From Aedes albopictus (taxonomy: Eukaryota > Arthropoda > Insecta > Diptera > Culicidae): a stretch of 64,000 bases of DNA. The first letter of the stretch is position 1; each line of letters begins with the position of its first letter. Positions 24,661 through 34,385 of the stretch are shown here, one piece after another. Position numbers and translations under genes: made by a program. The notes under the pieces were generated by a model. It saw nothing but the letters and a program-made list of their open reading frames with translations, had not been told where the DNA came from and did no database searches. Where the stretch lies: positions 494,606,351 to 494,670,350 of the forward strand of contig NC_085137.1 in assembly GCF_035046485.1 (NCBI RefSeq), read 5' to 3'.

Positions 24661-25061
24661 AAGGTTGCAACCATTCATTTGCAAAAATTTACATTCATTT
24701 GCTATTATCTCAGTTCAGAAGCATGCTATCGAAAAACAATGTATGGATGAATTTAACCTTGTAGTTTTATCTGAAAGTTTGCCGAATAACATTGGGGTCG
24801 CACACGCATTCCAAAGTCGTGAGCGAGCTGTGAAGGCAACTTTCCACAGCGTGAATGAAATTTATATTCACCGCGTGGAGAGTTGCCTTCACAGCTCGCT
24901 CACGACTTTGGAATGCGTGTGCGACCCCAATGTTATTCGGCAAACTTTCAGATAAAACTACAAGGTTAAATTCATCCATACATTGTTTTTCGATAGCATG
25001 CTTCTGAACTGAGATAATAGCAAATGAATGTAAATCTTTGCAAATGAATGGTCGCAACCTT
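24661..25061. repeat. 401-bp near-perfect palindrome (foldback MITE)
   Basis: Runs from aaggttgcaacc to ggtcgcaacctt. Arms of about 195 bp are almost identical in reverse complement, around a loop near 24855-24870. Each strand carries a 96-codon frame, and the two predicted peptides are nearly the same (for example MDEFNLVVLSESLPNNIG on both). That is a direct effect of the palindrome. It interrupts the GAATTCC array, which resumes at 25085. Confidence 0.85.
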
Positions 25062-25084
25062 GTCTTTTAGCAGAAGTAATTTCT

Positions 25085-25800
25085 GCAATGTTCCTAAAAG
25101 AATTCCGGAAGGAGCTCCTGGAGGGATCCCGGAGAAGATTTTGGAGGAATACTAAAGGAAGTTCTCGTCAGGTTTCTTGTAAGTTTCCTGGAACGATCTC
25201 AGAAAGAATCCCCGAAGAAGTCCCTGATGAAACTGCAGGATCTCGTATGGAATTTCTTAACGGAATCCCTGACACTGAATTTTGGAAGGAGTTTCGGAAG
25301 AAATTTCGGGAAGAATTCCTGAAGCAATCTCCGTAAGTACTCCTAGAGGCATCCCAATTGAAATTACTCGAATTTACAGAAATACTACTCATTGAAAAAT
25401 CACGGAAGAGATCTCATAATGTTCCAGAAGGAATCCTGGAAGGAGTTTCTGGTGGAATCTCAGAAGAGATCTCAGAGGATATTTCTGAAGGAACCCGAGA
25501 AAGAATCTAAGATGGAGTTCCCTGATGAATCGCAGAAGGAAATCCTAGAGGGATCCTAGAGTAAATTTGTGACGAAACCACGGATAAATTTCCTGGAGGA
25601 ATCTCAGGAAAATTTGCTGGGGTAATCCTAGAAAGAACTCCTGAAGGAATCTTGCAATTAATTTGTAGAGAAACTTCGGAAGGAATTTTGAAGGAATCTA
25701 GGAACGCCTGAACTTATCTCAAAATGCATTTCTTAAGAAATCCCACAAAGGTTCTCTGAAAAAATCCCGCGAGAACTCCCTCGAGGAATCCCTCGAGGGG
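25085..25800. repeat. degenerate GAATTCC array, right part
   Basis: Units such as gaattccggaagg, gaatctcagaag and gaattcctgaag continue the array from the left of the palindrome. They fade at the ccctcgaggaatccctcgag units near 25775-25797. Confidence 0.7.
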
Positions 25801-26386
25801 CAAAAAGGTGCAGATGAGGATACCCTTATCAGAAAGCTTTCAAATAAGGGTTAGTTTGGACTCATGACCATAATAAAAATTGTTCATACTACGATTTAAC
25901 TGCATTCAAATCTACGTTGACAGTAGAATTCATGGCTACTATGATGAAATATAAGTTAAATCCTCTTTCGGTATGCTGTCCCCATTCGCACTACAGTCCC
26001 ATGTCAATAGGAAACCCAGCAAATACGAACTGCGAATCGTGGCTGTAAGGCACTTTTCGAATTTTGTTTTTCATATAAGCGTGGGTCACCCTAATTGACA
26101 GCTTCGTAAATTTATCGCATATCATTTTGTTCCATACTGTTTTGTGCCTCAGTAATGACACTTTCCTCAAACTGCTTTTTCCACCGGCCGTGAATTCTTT
26201 CCTACCGTGAATTCTTTACTACTCCTCATCGAACCAACCGTTTCTGGATCGTCTTTCAGCAGTACCTATCATTCTTCGCATTGGTGTGCTCACACTGCTC
26301 TGTGGATATAGATTTCGACAGATGGGTGAGGTTGTCCACTATGTTGATTTCTCTTATCGGCTCATCCAGTTTCAGGCTCTATTAAT
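25801..26386 (-). mobile_element. possible antisense LINE remnant and MITE end fragment
   Basis: Read on the minus strand, about 26240-26160 gives SRNGWFDEE and GRWKKQFEES-like peptides in broken frames. They resemble the linker between endonuclease and reverse transcriptase in insect LINEs. 25976-26008 (ccccattcgcactacagtccc) is a decayed copy of the terminal sequence of the MITE at 50765. The copia-type element at 26387 was inserted into this segment. Weak evidence; assignment by motif only. Confidence 0.35.
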
Positions 26387-26666
26387 TGTTGGAGTAGAGT
26401 AGTGACAGCCCCCCTGGTAAGGATGAATGTTATATGACAGATGTAGTGTGTAAGTATGTGTTTGATTGACGAAGCGTAATCGCTGACATGTTATGAACTT
26501 GTGTGATGTATTTTTCAGTCCGTACTAATCCATCAATGTAAATAGACGATGTTGAAACTGTAGTCCGTGTAGTTTACTTCCGACGAATCACATATCGCGG
26601 GATGGTAATCAATTAACCGGTCGATCGCCTCGGTTGATCTTGTCCGCTGCGCTGAGATACCCAACA
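26387..26666 (+). repeat. 5' LTR of copia-type element
   Basis: 280 bp, starting TGTTGG and ending CCAACA (inverted ends). It is preceded by the target duplicate TTAAT (26382-26386). It differs from the 3' LTR at three positions that I can see: a/t in gtgta(a/t)gtatg, g/a in atatc(g/a)cggg, and a/t in ggttg(a/t)tcttg. Confidence 0.95.
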
Positions 26667-26685
26667 GGTTATGGGCCCAGCACGC
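26667..26685 (+). other. primer-binding site
   Basis: ggttatgggcccagcacgc directly abuts the 5' LTR. The first 14 bases match the copia primer-binding site as I remember it. Confidence 0.75.
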
Positions 26686-26791
26686 TTCCACTGCGCGTTT
26701 GTGTGAAGAGCGATTTGAGAGTTTGGAAGAACGCTGCACAATGGTCCAAAAGTGTGGTTTTGAGTGACGAAAAAAAAAAAATAATTGAGAA

Positions 26792-27703
26792 ATGGCAGAA
26801 GCAAAAGTGGCACTTGATCGTTTGAATGACACCAACTGGTCGACGTGGAGGTTCCGAATGGAACTATTGCTGATGCGGGAAGATCTGTGGACGATTGTCA
26901 AGGATCCCAAACCAGATCCAGTGGACGTGACATCAGCATGGAATAGGAAAGATGAGAAGGCACGAGCGTTGATCGGTTTGGCGCTTGAGGATAGTCAGTT
27001 GGTGCACATTATGAAAGCTACAACGGCGAAGGATATGTGGGAAAAGCTCAAGGCCTACCATGAGAGAGGATCGTTATCAAACAAGATTCATGTTTTACGG
27101 CGGCTATGTTCGATGCGGTTGAAGGAAGAAGAAAGCATGTCGGATCACCTGACGGAGGCCTCGGAGCTGGTCCATCGTCTGGCCAGAATGGGTGAGTCTC
27201 TCAAGGAACATTTGGTTGTAGCGATTCTACTATCCAGTCTGCCAGAATCGTACAACCCGCTTGTGACCGCCTTGGAAGGACGCCCGGAAGAAGATCTCAA
27301 GTTGGATTATGTTAAAGGGAAACTTTTGGATGACTGGCGAAGAAGAAGCGAAAATCGAAACGAGAAGAGCGACCCGGAAAAGGCTATGAAATCTACAGTG
27401 GAAGGTGAAAAGCGGAGGAGTTTTGTTCGGAGGTGCTACTACTGCGGACGTGAAGGGCATTTCCAACGAAACTGTCCTGTTTTGTTGGAGGAAGTGAAGG
27501 CTAGTGTAGAAAAGCAGAACAAAGCGAAGACGACAAGTGTAAGGCATCCGCATACGGAAAATGAAGGTGATGGTCGTGGAGTATGCTTCACGATGACGAC
27601 TAGGAGTTGTGAGTCTGTAGGAGAATGGATCGTCGACACAGGATGTACGAAGCACATGACAAATTCGACTGGTGGAATCCATGTGCTAAAGAAGTATTGT
27701 TAG
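26792..27703 (+). CDS. copia-type Gag with start of protease
   Basis: A 303-codon frame. The N-terminal part has the copia Gag layout (LNDTNWSTWRFRMELLL near residue 10; MWEKLKAYHERGS near 85; a MRLKEEESMSDHL block near 110). This is followed by a CCHC zinc knuckle CYYCGREGHFQRNC near residue 215 that binds element RNA. The aspartic protease begins with EWIVDTGCTKHM near residue 278, DTG being the catalytic triplet. The frame then stops at 27703 because of a frameshift; the remaining protease sequence continues in another frame. Confidence 0.9.
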   Translation: MAEAKVALDRLNDTNWSTWRFRMELLLMREDLWTIVKDPKPDPVDVTSAWNRKDEKARALIGLALEDSQLVHIMKATTAKDMWEKLKAYHERGSLSNKIHVLRRLCSMRLKEEESMSDHLTEASELVHRLARMGESLKEHLVVAILLSSLPESYNPLVTALEGRPEEDLKLDYVKGKLLDDWRRRSENRNEKSDPEKAMKSTVEGEKRRSFVRRCYYCGREGHFQRNCPVLLEEVKASVEKQNKAKTTSVRHPHTENEGDGRGVCFTMTTRSCESVGEWIVDTGCTKHMTNSTGGIHVLKKYC

Positions 27704-27960
27704 CAGATGGGAAAACTGTGAAAGCGAAAGGTAGCGGTACAGGAAGGATCACAACAAGCGGGGTGAATGGCGAGGAAGTCGATGTAACGCTGAAAGAAGT
27801 CTTGTACGTGCCCGGATTATCCAGGAAGGTGCTATCGGTCAGTCGGATCACGGAGGAAGGTTATACGGTTGTCTTTGGCCAGAAGGACTTCCGTATTATG
27901 GATGGAGCGACGGTGCTCGCCGTAGGCAAAAAGAGTGGTGGGCTCTACTATTTGTGTTAA
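27655..27960 (+). pseudogene. frameshifted protease remainder, deleted before integrase
   Basis: The frame opens at 27625 and, beyond the shift at about 27655-27680, encodes the C-terminal half of a copia-type protease (VLLADGKTVKAKGSG, EVLYVPGLSRKVLSVSRI). It ends GGLYYLC and stop, which is where the pre-integrase region should begin. Everything from there to the polypurine tract is missing, leaving about 80 bp before the 3' LTR. Seen directly; no repair attempted. Confidence 0.8.
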
Positions 27961-28046
27961 CATTTTGATGATTTGAAATCAGTTTTGAGTCAGGAGGAGT
28001 TGACGTTATGTCAGTAATATGATATGGGGGCTGCACTAAGGAGGAG

Positions 28047-28326
28047 TGTTGGAGTAGAGTAGTGACAGCCCCCCTGGTAAGGATGAATGTTATATGACAG
28101 ATGTAGTGTGTATGTATGTGTTTGATTGACGAAGCGTAATCGCTGACATGTTATGAACTTGTGTGATGTATTTTTCAGTCCGTACTAATCCATCAATGTA
28201 AATAGACGATGTTGAAACTGTAGTCCGTGTAGTTTACTTCCGACGAATCACATATCACGGGATGGTAATCAATTAACCGGTCGATCGCCTCGGTTGTTCT
28301 TGTCCGCTGCGCTGAGATACCCAACA
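28047..28326 (+). repeat. 3' LTR of copia-type element
   Basis: 280 bp, TGTTGG to CCAACA, followed by the target duplicate TTAAT (28327-28331). It has the three differences from the 5' LTR noted there. Confidence 0.95.
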
Positions 28327-28717
28327 TTAATCTCCCACACTTTCTACTGGGAAACGCTGGTTATTTAATCGTAAATGTCGCTGAATTCATGAGTTCTCCA
28401 TGGTTGATAACCATACTACCATAGACTAACTTGAAACCTGGAAGTGCCTAAGAAAGCCATTGAATTTTATGTGTCCAATCAGGTAGGGTAAATCGGGGTA
28501 ATTTGGCCACCTTAAGCAAAAGTCGATTGAAGATGCAGAAAACAACGTTGAATCTCTCGCACATCGTATGGTCAGAATGTTTCTGATAATACTATACTAG
28601 TTGCATAAAAATATCATAGTCTAATCGTGTTTATATGCCAAAAAATGATTTTTGAAAAAAGTGTTGTTTCTGCGTCGATTTTGAACCGTCGGGGTAATAT
28701 GAGCACCCTATTTTAAA

Positions 28718-31104
28718 CAGGGTGTCTCCTACCTGGAAAAACCTGGAAAACCGGGAATCCTCAGGGAGTTATATTTAACAGGGAAAAACCTGGAAAACTC
28801 AGGGAATGTTTTGAATACTCAGGGAAATTTTGCATCGATGGAAAAAACAATAAAACATTGAGTCGTGTGAATAAAAAGAAGCGAATTTTATTACTTATAG
28901 ATCCACTCAAAAATAAAGTCCCACAGAGTTTACTACATCATGAATCTGAATAAAAAGTTTTCTATTATGTAGTGATAGTGTATCCATATAGAAAATCGGC
29001 TACAACGGTTTTCTGTCAGGGTTTTTTTGGAATTTCTTTGGAAATACCTTTTAAATTCCTTGATTCTTGATTCTTCTTGATTCCTTCCCTATTTTTTACG
29101 ACATTTGGCTTGGTATTCCTTTTTGAACTCCTTCCGGATTACTACCAGCATTTTTCCAATATTCTTTCCGGGATTCTTCCTTGAGAATCTTCTAGGATTC
29201 CGGAATTCCGATGGAATTCTTACATATAGAATTTCATATCATACAGATTATACAGAATTTCTCTAGAGATTTTCCCAGTATTGCTCCCAGAGATCCCGTG
29301 GCATTCTACCAGGATTTATCCCGAGATCTCCACAAGAGTTTATCTTACGATAAACCGCAGATGTTGTCGCGGAATTTCTGTTAGTGTTTCCCTCGGGATT
29401 CCTCTTGAAGGTGTTATTCCTGGGATTTATGCTAAAGCTCCTCCAACGGTTTTAAGAAGTTTTTCACAAATTTTCTGTAGGAATTCCTTCCGGGATTTCT
29501 TCCGAAGTCTGCCCTGTGATTTCTTCAAGAAATTTCTCTTTCTTCTAGAGTTTCTCTTTGGATTTCTACAGAAGTTTTAGCGGATATATTTTCCAAATGT
29601 TCTCACGGGATTTCTTTTGAGATTTTTCTCGAAGCTTCTGAGAGAAAGATTCCTTCCGGTGTTGATCATGGGATATCTCTCAGAGTTTTTTTCAGAATTC
29701 ATCCTAGACTTTCTCCTACGATGTTTTAGAGAGTCTTCTGGAATTTCTACAGAAGTTACTGCTGATACCTATCATGGAGTTCGTGCCATATTTATTTTTT
29801 CGGATATTTACTAAGGCTTTTCTATATAGTTGACGAACTAATTTCTTTCATAGATCCATCTGACATTATTTTCCTACAGATTTTCTCGGGATTATTCCCA
29901 GAGCTCTTCCCGGAATCTCTACCAGAAATTATCCCGAGATTCTGGATGCTCCTATTTGGGACCTTTTTTTAATTGTCCCCGGAGTTCTTGCAGGATTTTT
30001 TCAAATAGTTTTTTTACAATATTTCCTGGGATAACTTACGAGATTTCTTGTAAGAAATTTCCGGAGAAATATTCTTTATATCGGTCAAATTTAGCGATTT
30101 TTTTTAGAGAAATCTCGAGAGGAAGAAATCCTGAGAGAAACTGGGGCATCTCGAAAAAAAAAGTTCTGGGGCTAATCCCAGGACGAAATATTAGGGAAAT
30201 TTAAGGAGGAACTCTAAAAACATCTAAAAGTATTCCCGGGAGAAACTATGTGTGAAATCCCGTAAGTAAATCCACTAGAAATATTTTAAAACTGTTTCCG
30301 AAAGAACTTCTGCGAAAATCCTGTTTCTGGAAGAACTTCTTTGAAACATTTTGGAAAGATCTCCGGTAGGAATCCAGTGAGAAACTCTGGAAGTAAGTCC
30401 TGGGTTCATAGTCTAGCGGAGACCTCGTAAAAAACCTGAAATCGTGGAAAATCTGGGAAGGAGCTATTTATGTAAGCAAATACGTAAACACCTAATGGGA
30501 AAACAGGAAAAAGCCAGAAAACAAAAATCTTCGATAATTTCACGGAAAAACGGCGAGAAACTGGAAATGAATTTGAAGGAGGAATCATGGGTTGTATTTC
30601 GAAATCTCAACATCACTACACCACCAGCACAGAGTACAATCATCCAAGTTCAAATTCAAAACTGTGTTTGGAATTCAACGGTCATATAGCTAGTCTGTGC
30701 AATTACTCACTGAACCCTGAATGTTTTTTTCTGATTTTCTAGAGTATTTGGATGTCATTGTAAGTGGAAGTGTCGAAGAAATTACTTGCAATCAACCCAA
30801 GAGAACGTTGGAAAAAGTTTAGAAATATTCCTCAACCGATTTATGCAATATATACGAAAGAGTTTTGTTAAACAGTTCTTAAAATAATTCAGCGATTTGG
30901 TGAAACCATTTGGATAATAAATCTTGCGCATTTCTTCTTAAAATGTTTACCTTAAGTTTTGGTGATATACCTGTGTAGTTTTTGAGAAGTATATAAATTT
31001 AATAAAATTGGAGCTAATTTTTTATTTATCAACATTTAAAATTTCACCCTGGAAAAACCTGAAAAACTCAGGGAATTTTATTTTGTCTTATTATAGACAC
31101 CCTG
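28718..31104. mobile_element. 2.4-kb TIR element (CAGGGTGTCT) carrying a degenerate array
   Basis: The ends CAGGGTGTCT and AGACACCCTG are inverted, and ttaaa flanks both sides (28713-28717, 31105-31109). Repeated cctggaaaaacctggaaaac motifs lie just inside each end. The core (29000-30400) is the degenerate gggatttcttcc/gaattcc type sequence, with orientation switching near 30060. No transposase. Short frames inside are repeat-derived. Confidence 0.75.
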
Positions 31105-31175
31105 TTAAATGAAGAATTTATATCGTCTAATACAATACAAACTTAATATGCTTCACTTGATATTGAATCATATAG

Positions 31176-33528
31176 TGTAACGGTTGTGGAGTGCACACAA
31201 CGTACAGCAGTTTAAGCGCCACTCTCGGGTTAGAGAGACTGCTGACGCTTTTCACAGGTCCGGCTAGGAGACTCTGTCCAAGGGCGAGTTTTAGAAGTGG
31301 CTCAAACACTCAGTCCTATCTGACAAACCCAAGCAGAAGCACCAACGAATTATGATCAAGAAAAAGGATATCCGAATAAAAATTAACGAAAATATAAACT
31401 ATTAAAACGATCAATCAATTCAATGACGAAAGCAACTGTATTCCTGGCCGTAGGGGTTTTAATTACAAATTTAGGGCCCTAACTTTGAGCTCAAAGTACC
31501 TTAACTATGACTTACGATTTTACAAGATTTGTTCTGGTGATGGGTGCCGAGGAGATGCTGGTCGTGTAGCACAGAGTTTGGTCGCGCGACGCAATGCACC
31601 CGAGGTGACGGTATCTCGGAACGGGGGTGTCGCGTGGTGGCGAAAGAATCACTCGGAATGTCGCAGGGTATCTCCGTGAGCGTCTACCATGCGCTGCGAC
31701 GAGCGGGTGATGATCGAGAGAGGATGCAGCGAAGCCGGCTTGGCTATCGAACACTACACGCGTGACACGTCCTGGAACCAGGCTTGACAGAAACTCACTC
31801 GCGAGAAAATGAGGAAGCGATTTTGGCGTTTTTCTGAGGAGTTAAAATAAAACTCAGAAATCACAACGCAAATCCTCAACAGCACCGAGCGCGAGCTTGC
31901 CGCGCAGCGAGGAGTTCGTCCAACACTCATAATTGCTTGTTGTGTTTCTCACGTCCACTCACACTCAAAAAGCTCTCGCGAGTTCCACTCCCATACAAAG
32001 AAAGACTCTCGAGGCGAAAATCGCACTCAAAAACCCGAAATAATCATCGGCTCTTTTTTTGTTCCGCTCTTCCTCGCTCAGTTTTTATTACCTCTCTGTT
32101 TGGGGTTCGTTCGCTCCCTCGCGACGAGGCAAAAGCAAAACACCGCTCTAGATCATGTTGCAAAACTCTTTTGATTTCGAGGAGGATTATCAAGCCTGCC
32201 TGGAACAAGCTCTGCGCGTCTGACGGTCGGTTGATGGAGCCGCTTGGTATCACGTTCTTATCACTGCCGTTCACGTGGCAGATGGGGCGTGAGCACGAGT
32301 GGAGGCACACAGATCGACTCCACGAATCCGTCGCAGGAATTTGGATTCTTGACCAGGCGCGTGCTCGGTGCTCGGTGCGGGGCGTCTCGCTCACTTTGTG
32401 GGTTTGTAGAATCGAAGAAAAAAAAAACCCTTCGTTGAAGGGAAAGCTACCCAACAACGATATTAGGACTCAACTACACATTTCAATCACGAAGGATCTT
32501 ACCTATGCTTTTTTGTTTGTTAATCACGCACGGCGAATAATTCCGAATTGTTCGGATAGGATTTCTAAAATCTGGAAACTAGTACAAATTCTCGTTTTTG
32601 GAACACTATTTCGACTAGAAATCTTAAAATTCTCACCTCACTATTTAACTTTCAGTAGCACAACTCAACTCAACTTAGAACTGATCTTTGATCGTTTTTA
32701 CCGGTTAACTAGACGGTATAGCGTATGACTGGACGTCTGGCTTGCTCTACATCAAGAAACTGATTGATTGCCTCCACACAAATTTTGCCTCATGTAGGCC
32801 CGCGAGCTAATTTGCATATCGTACGATATATCGGATGATCTTTGATCTACCAATCATCAACAGCCACGTGAAGCGTGATCCGAGCATTCTCTTTCTATCT
32901 CAGAGTCAAAGCCGCAAACCCTATTGCGATCCGTACCGCTGGGGTGTGAGCCATCTCACGTAGCAGGCACTCTTACTCAATCCGTTTCGCTCCTGGAATT
33001 TGGGGTTATCTGAGAGTTTTGAGTGGTGCCATAAATTACGAAACGCGAAGGTATACGCGAAGGTATAGCAATCTCCCTTTTTTTTGAGAGCAAGTACTAA
33101 AACATGCTGTCCGTTTTCACGGCGTGTGTATGGGAAAAGTTTATAACAAAAAAATAGGCATCGTCAAATTTTTCGCTATTCAAAAATAGAGGCTTTCAGC
33201 TTTCATTTGCAGGGTCCCTCAAAAAAATCCACCGAGGGATCCCGAACAACTTTTTCAGAATACTGTTTTTTCCCATACAAAATGCACGGTTCCAAATTAA
33301 TCCCTATTTCTACTTAACAAACATACCCAATTTTTGTATGAAAAAGTTCCCCCGATGGAATATTTCGATGTTGGGCTTGAATGAAAGCTGGTAGCGTCAA
33401 CTTTCACGTAGCGTAAAAATTATCGATGCCCATTTTTTTGTAATAAATTTGTTCTACCAGACACACCGTGTTTTAATTTTAATGGGATTCCTATGGAATC
33501 ACCTGGCAGATTCGTACAAGTCGTTACA
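31176..33528. mobile_element. possible long solo LTR (TGTAACG...CGTTACA) with 4-bp duplication
   Basis: The segment starts TGTAACG and ends CGTTACA, and is flanked by atag on both sides (31172-31175, 33529-33532). TG...CA ends and a 4-bp duplication are typical of Ty3/gypsy LTRs. 2353 bp is long for a solo LTR but not impossible. A 263-codon frame (31937-32728) has no recognised domain. It could instead be another class of insertion. Confidence 0.45.
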
Positions 33529-33834
33529 ATAGTATCAACTTCAAGTATACATAAAACAAACTAATTTGAAAGTTATCTAAGGTATTTAAACAAGAGAAGT
33601 CTTATGAGGTGTTTTTGTTCAACCCTCGTCGGGGTATTTTGGCCAACAATTTTAAATTTTATTTTTCTAATTCACTATAAGACTAAATTGCTTTGTTCTA
33701 ATGTTTCAATCGCTCCAATATCAGGCCAGTATTAGAGCTCCTAGGTGAATTTCCAAAAATTACTAGATTTTAGGTGATTTTCCAGTGGTGCTCAAATTGC
33801 CCCATTGGCCAAATTACCCCGACTACCCCTACGC

Positions 33835-34385
33835 AAAAATATTCATTATCGTAGTATTGATAACGAGGTAGTGATCAGAGTCAATGTTTGGTCCTCTGAA
33901 TCTTCAACCCAGCTATGACTCCCTTAGCAGATTTTTGCTAAATATCCGAGCATTAGTGCATAAGCTATATGAACTGTAAAATTTTATTTCATATTTTATA
34001 TCGTCTTGATTCATTGTTTTGCCTCATTTTCCCCACCAATACATTGTTCATATAAGAAGTGAGTAAACCTCCTTCTAAGCTTTAGTTTGTTTTCCCCTTA
34101 TCACCGCCGTTCACCCTCTTATCTCAAAACAGTCTCATCCGCGAGTAACTGTATTTGTACTGCGCTGCACCAGAGCTCTCTCCGACGTTAGGGGTATAGC
34201 TGTCACATACCGTCGGGAGCCGGTTAGTCGTCTGCTGATCGTGGTTCGAATACCAAGCTCTTCCACCAGTGAAAGCGATTTAGGTAATTGCTTAAATTCG
34301 CGTTGCATCTCCATAGTATTTTGTGTTTGTGTGCCTTATTTGCTCCATCGTTATCAGACTCCAGAAGAAGAAAAGTGATAAAACA
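33835..34385 (+). promoter_or_regulatory. upstream region / probable 5' UTR of the dipeptidase gene
   Basis: No TATA box stands out. A tRNA B-box-like ggttcgaatacc lies at 34242, without a convincing partner structure. The start codon context at 34386 is aaacaATGg, which fits insect initiation. Promoter assignment is by position only. Confidence 0.4.

Larger units (their letters stand above)
26387..28326 (+). mobile_element. short non-autonomous Ty1/copia LTR retrotransposon
   Basis: 1940 bp with two 280-bp LTRs and a perfect 5-bp target duplication TTAAT (26382-26386 and 28327-28331). The primer-binding site ggttatgggcccag follows the 5' LTR at 26667, as in Drosophila copia, where it pairs with an internal part of initiator tRNA-Met. 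A purine tract aaggaggag (28038-28046) precedes the 3' LTR. Only gag and part of the protease remain. Integrase, reverse transcriptase and RNase H are absent, so the copy depends on relatives for mobilisation. LTR divergence of about 1% indicates a recent insertion. Confidence 0.93.
28489..33834. repeat. roughly 0.6-kb MITE split by two large insertions
   Basis: The left end gggtaaatcggggtaatttg (28489) is mirrored at the right by aaattaccccgactacccc (to 33834). Removing the insertions 28718-31104 and 31176-33528 leaves about 0.6 kb in three pieces (28489-28717, 31105-31175, 33533-33834). Internal cggggtaat motifs recur at 28690 and 33640. Confidence 0.65.

Noticed and set aside
24665..25057. 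Twin 96-codon frames on opposite strands with nearly the same predicted peptide
   Set aside because: Direct consequence of the palindrome; no gene evidence.
31937..32728. 263-codon + strand frame
   Set aside because: No recognisable domain, no splice context, low-complexity composition, and inside a probable LTR-type insertion.
34205..34270. tRNA-like ggttcgaatacc near the CNDP2 promoter
   Set aside because: B-box resemblance only; no acceptor stem or convincing A box.
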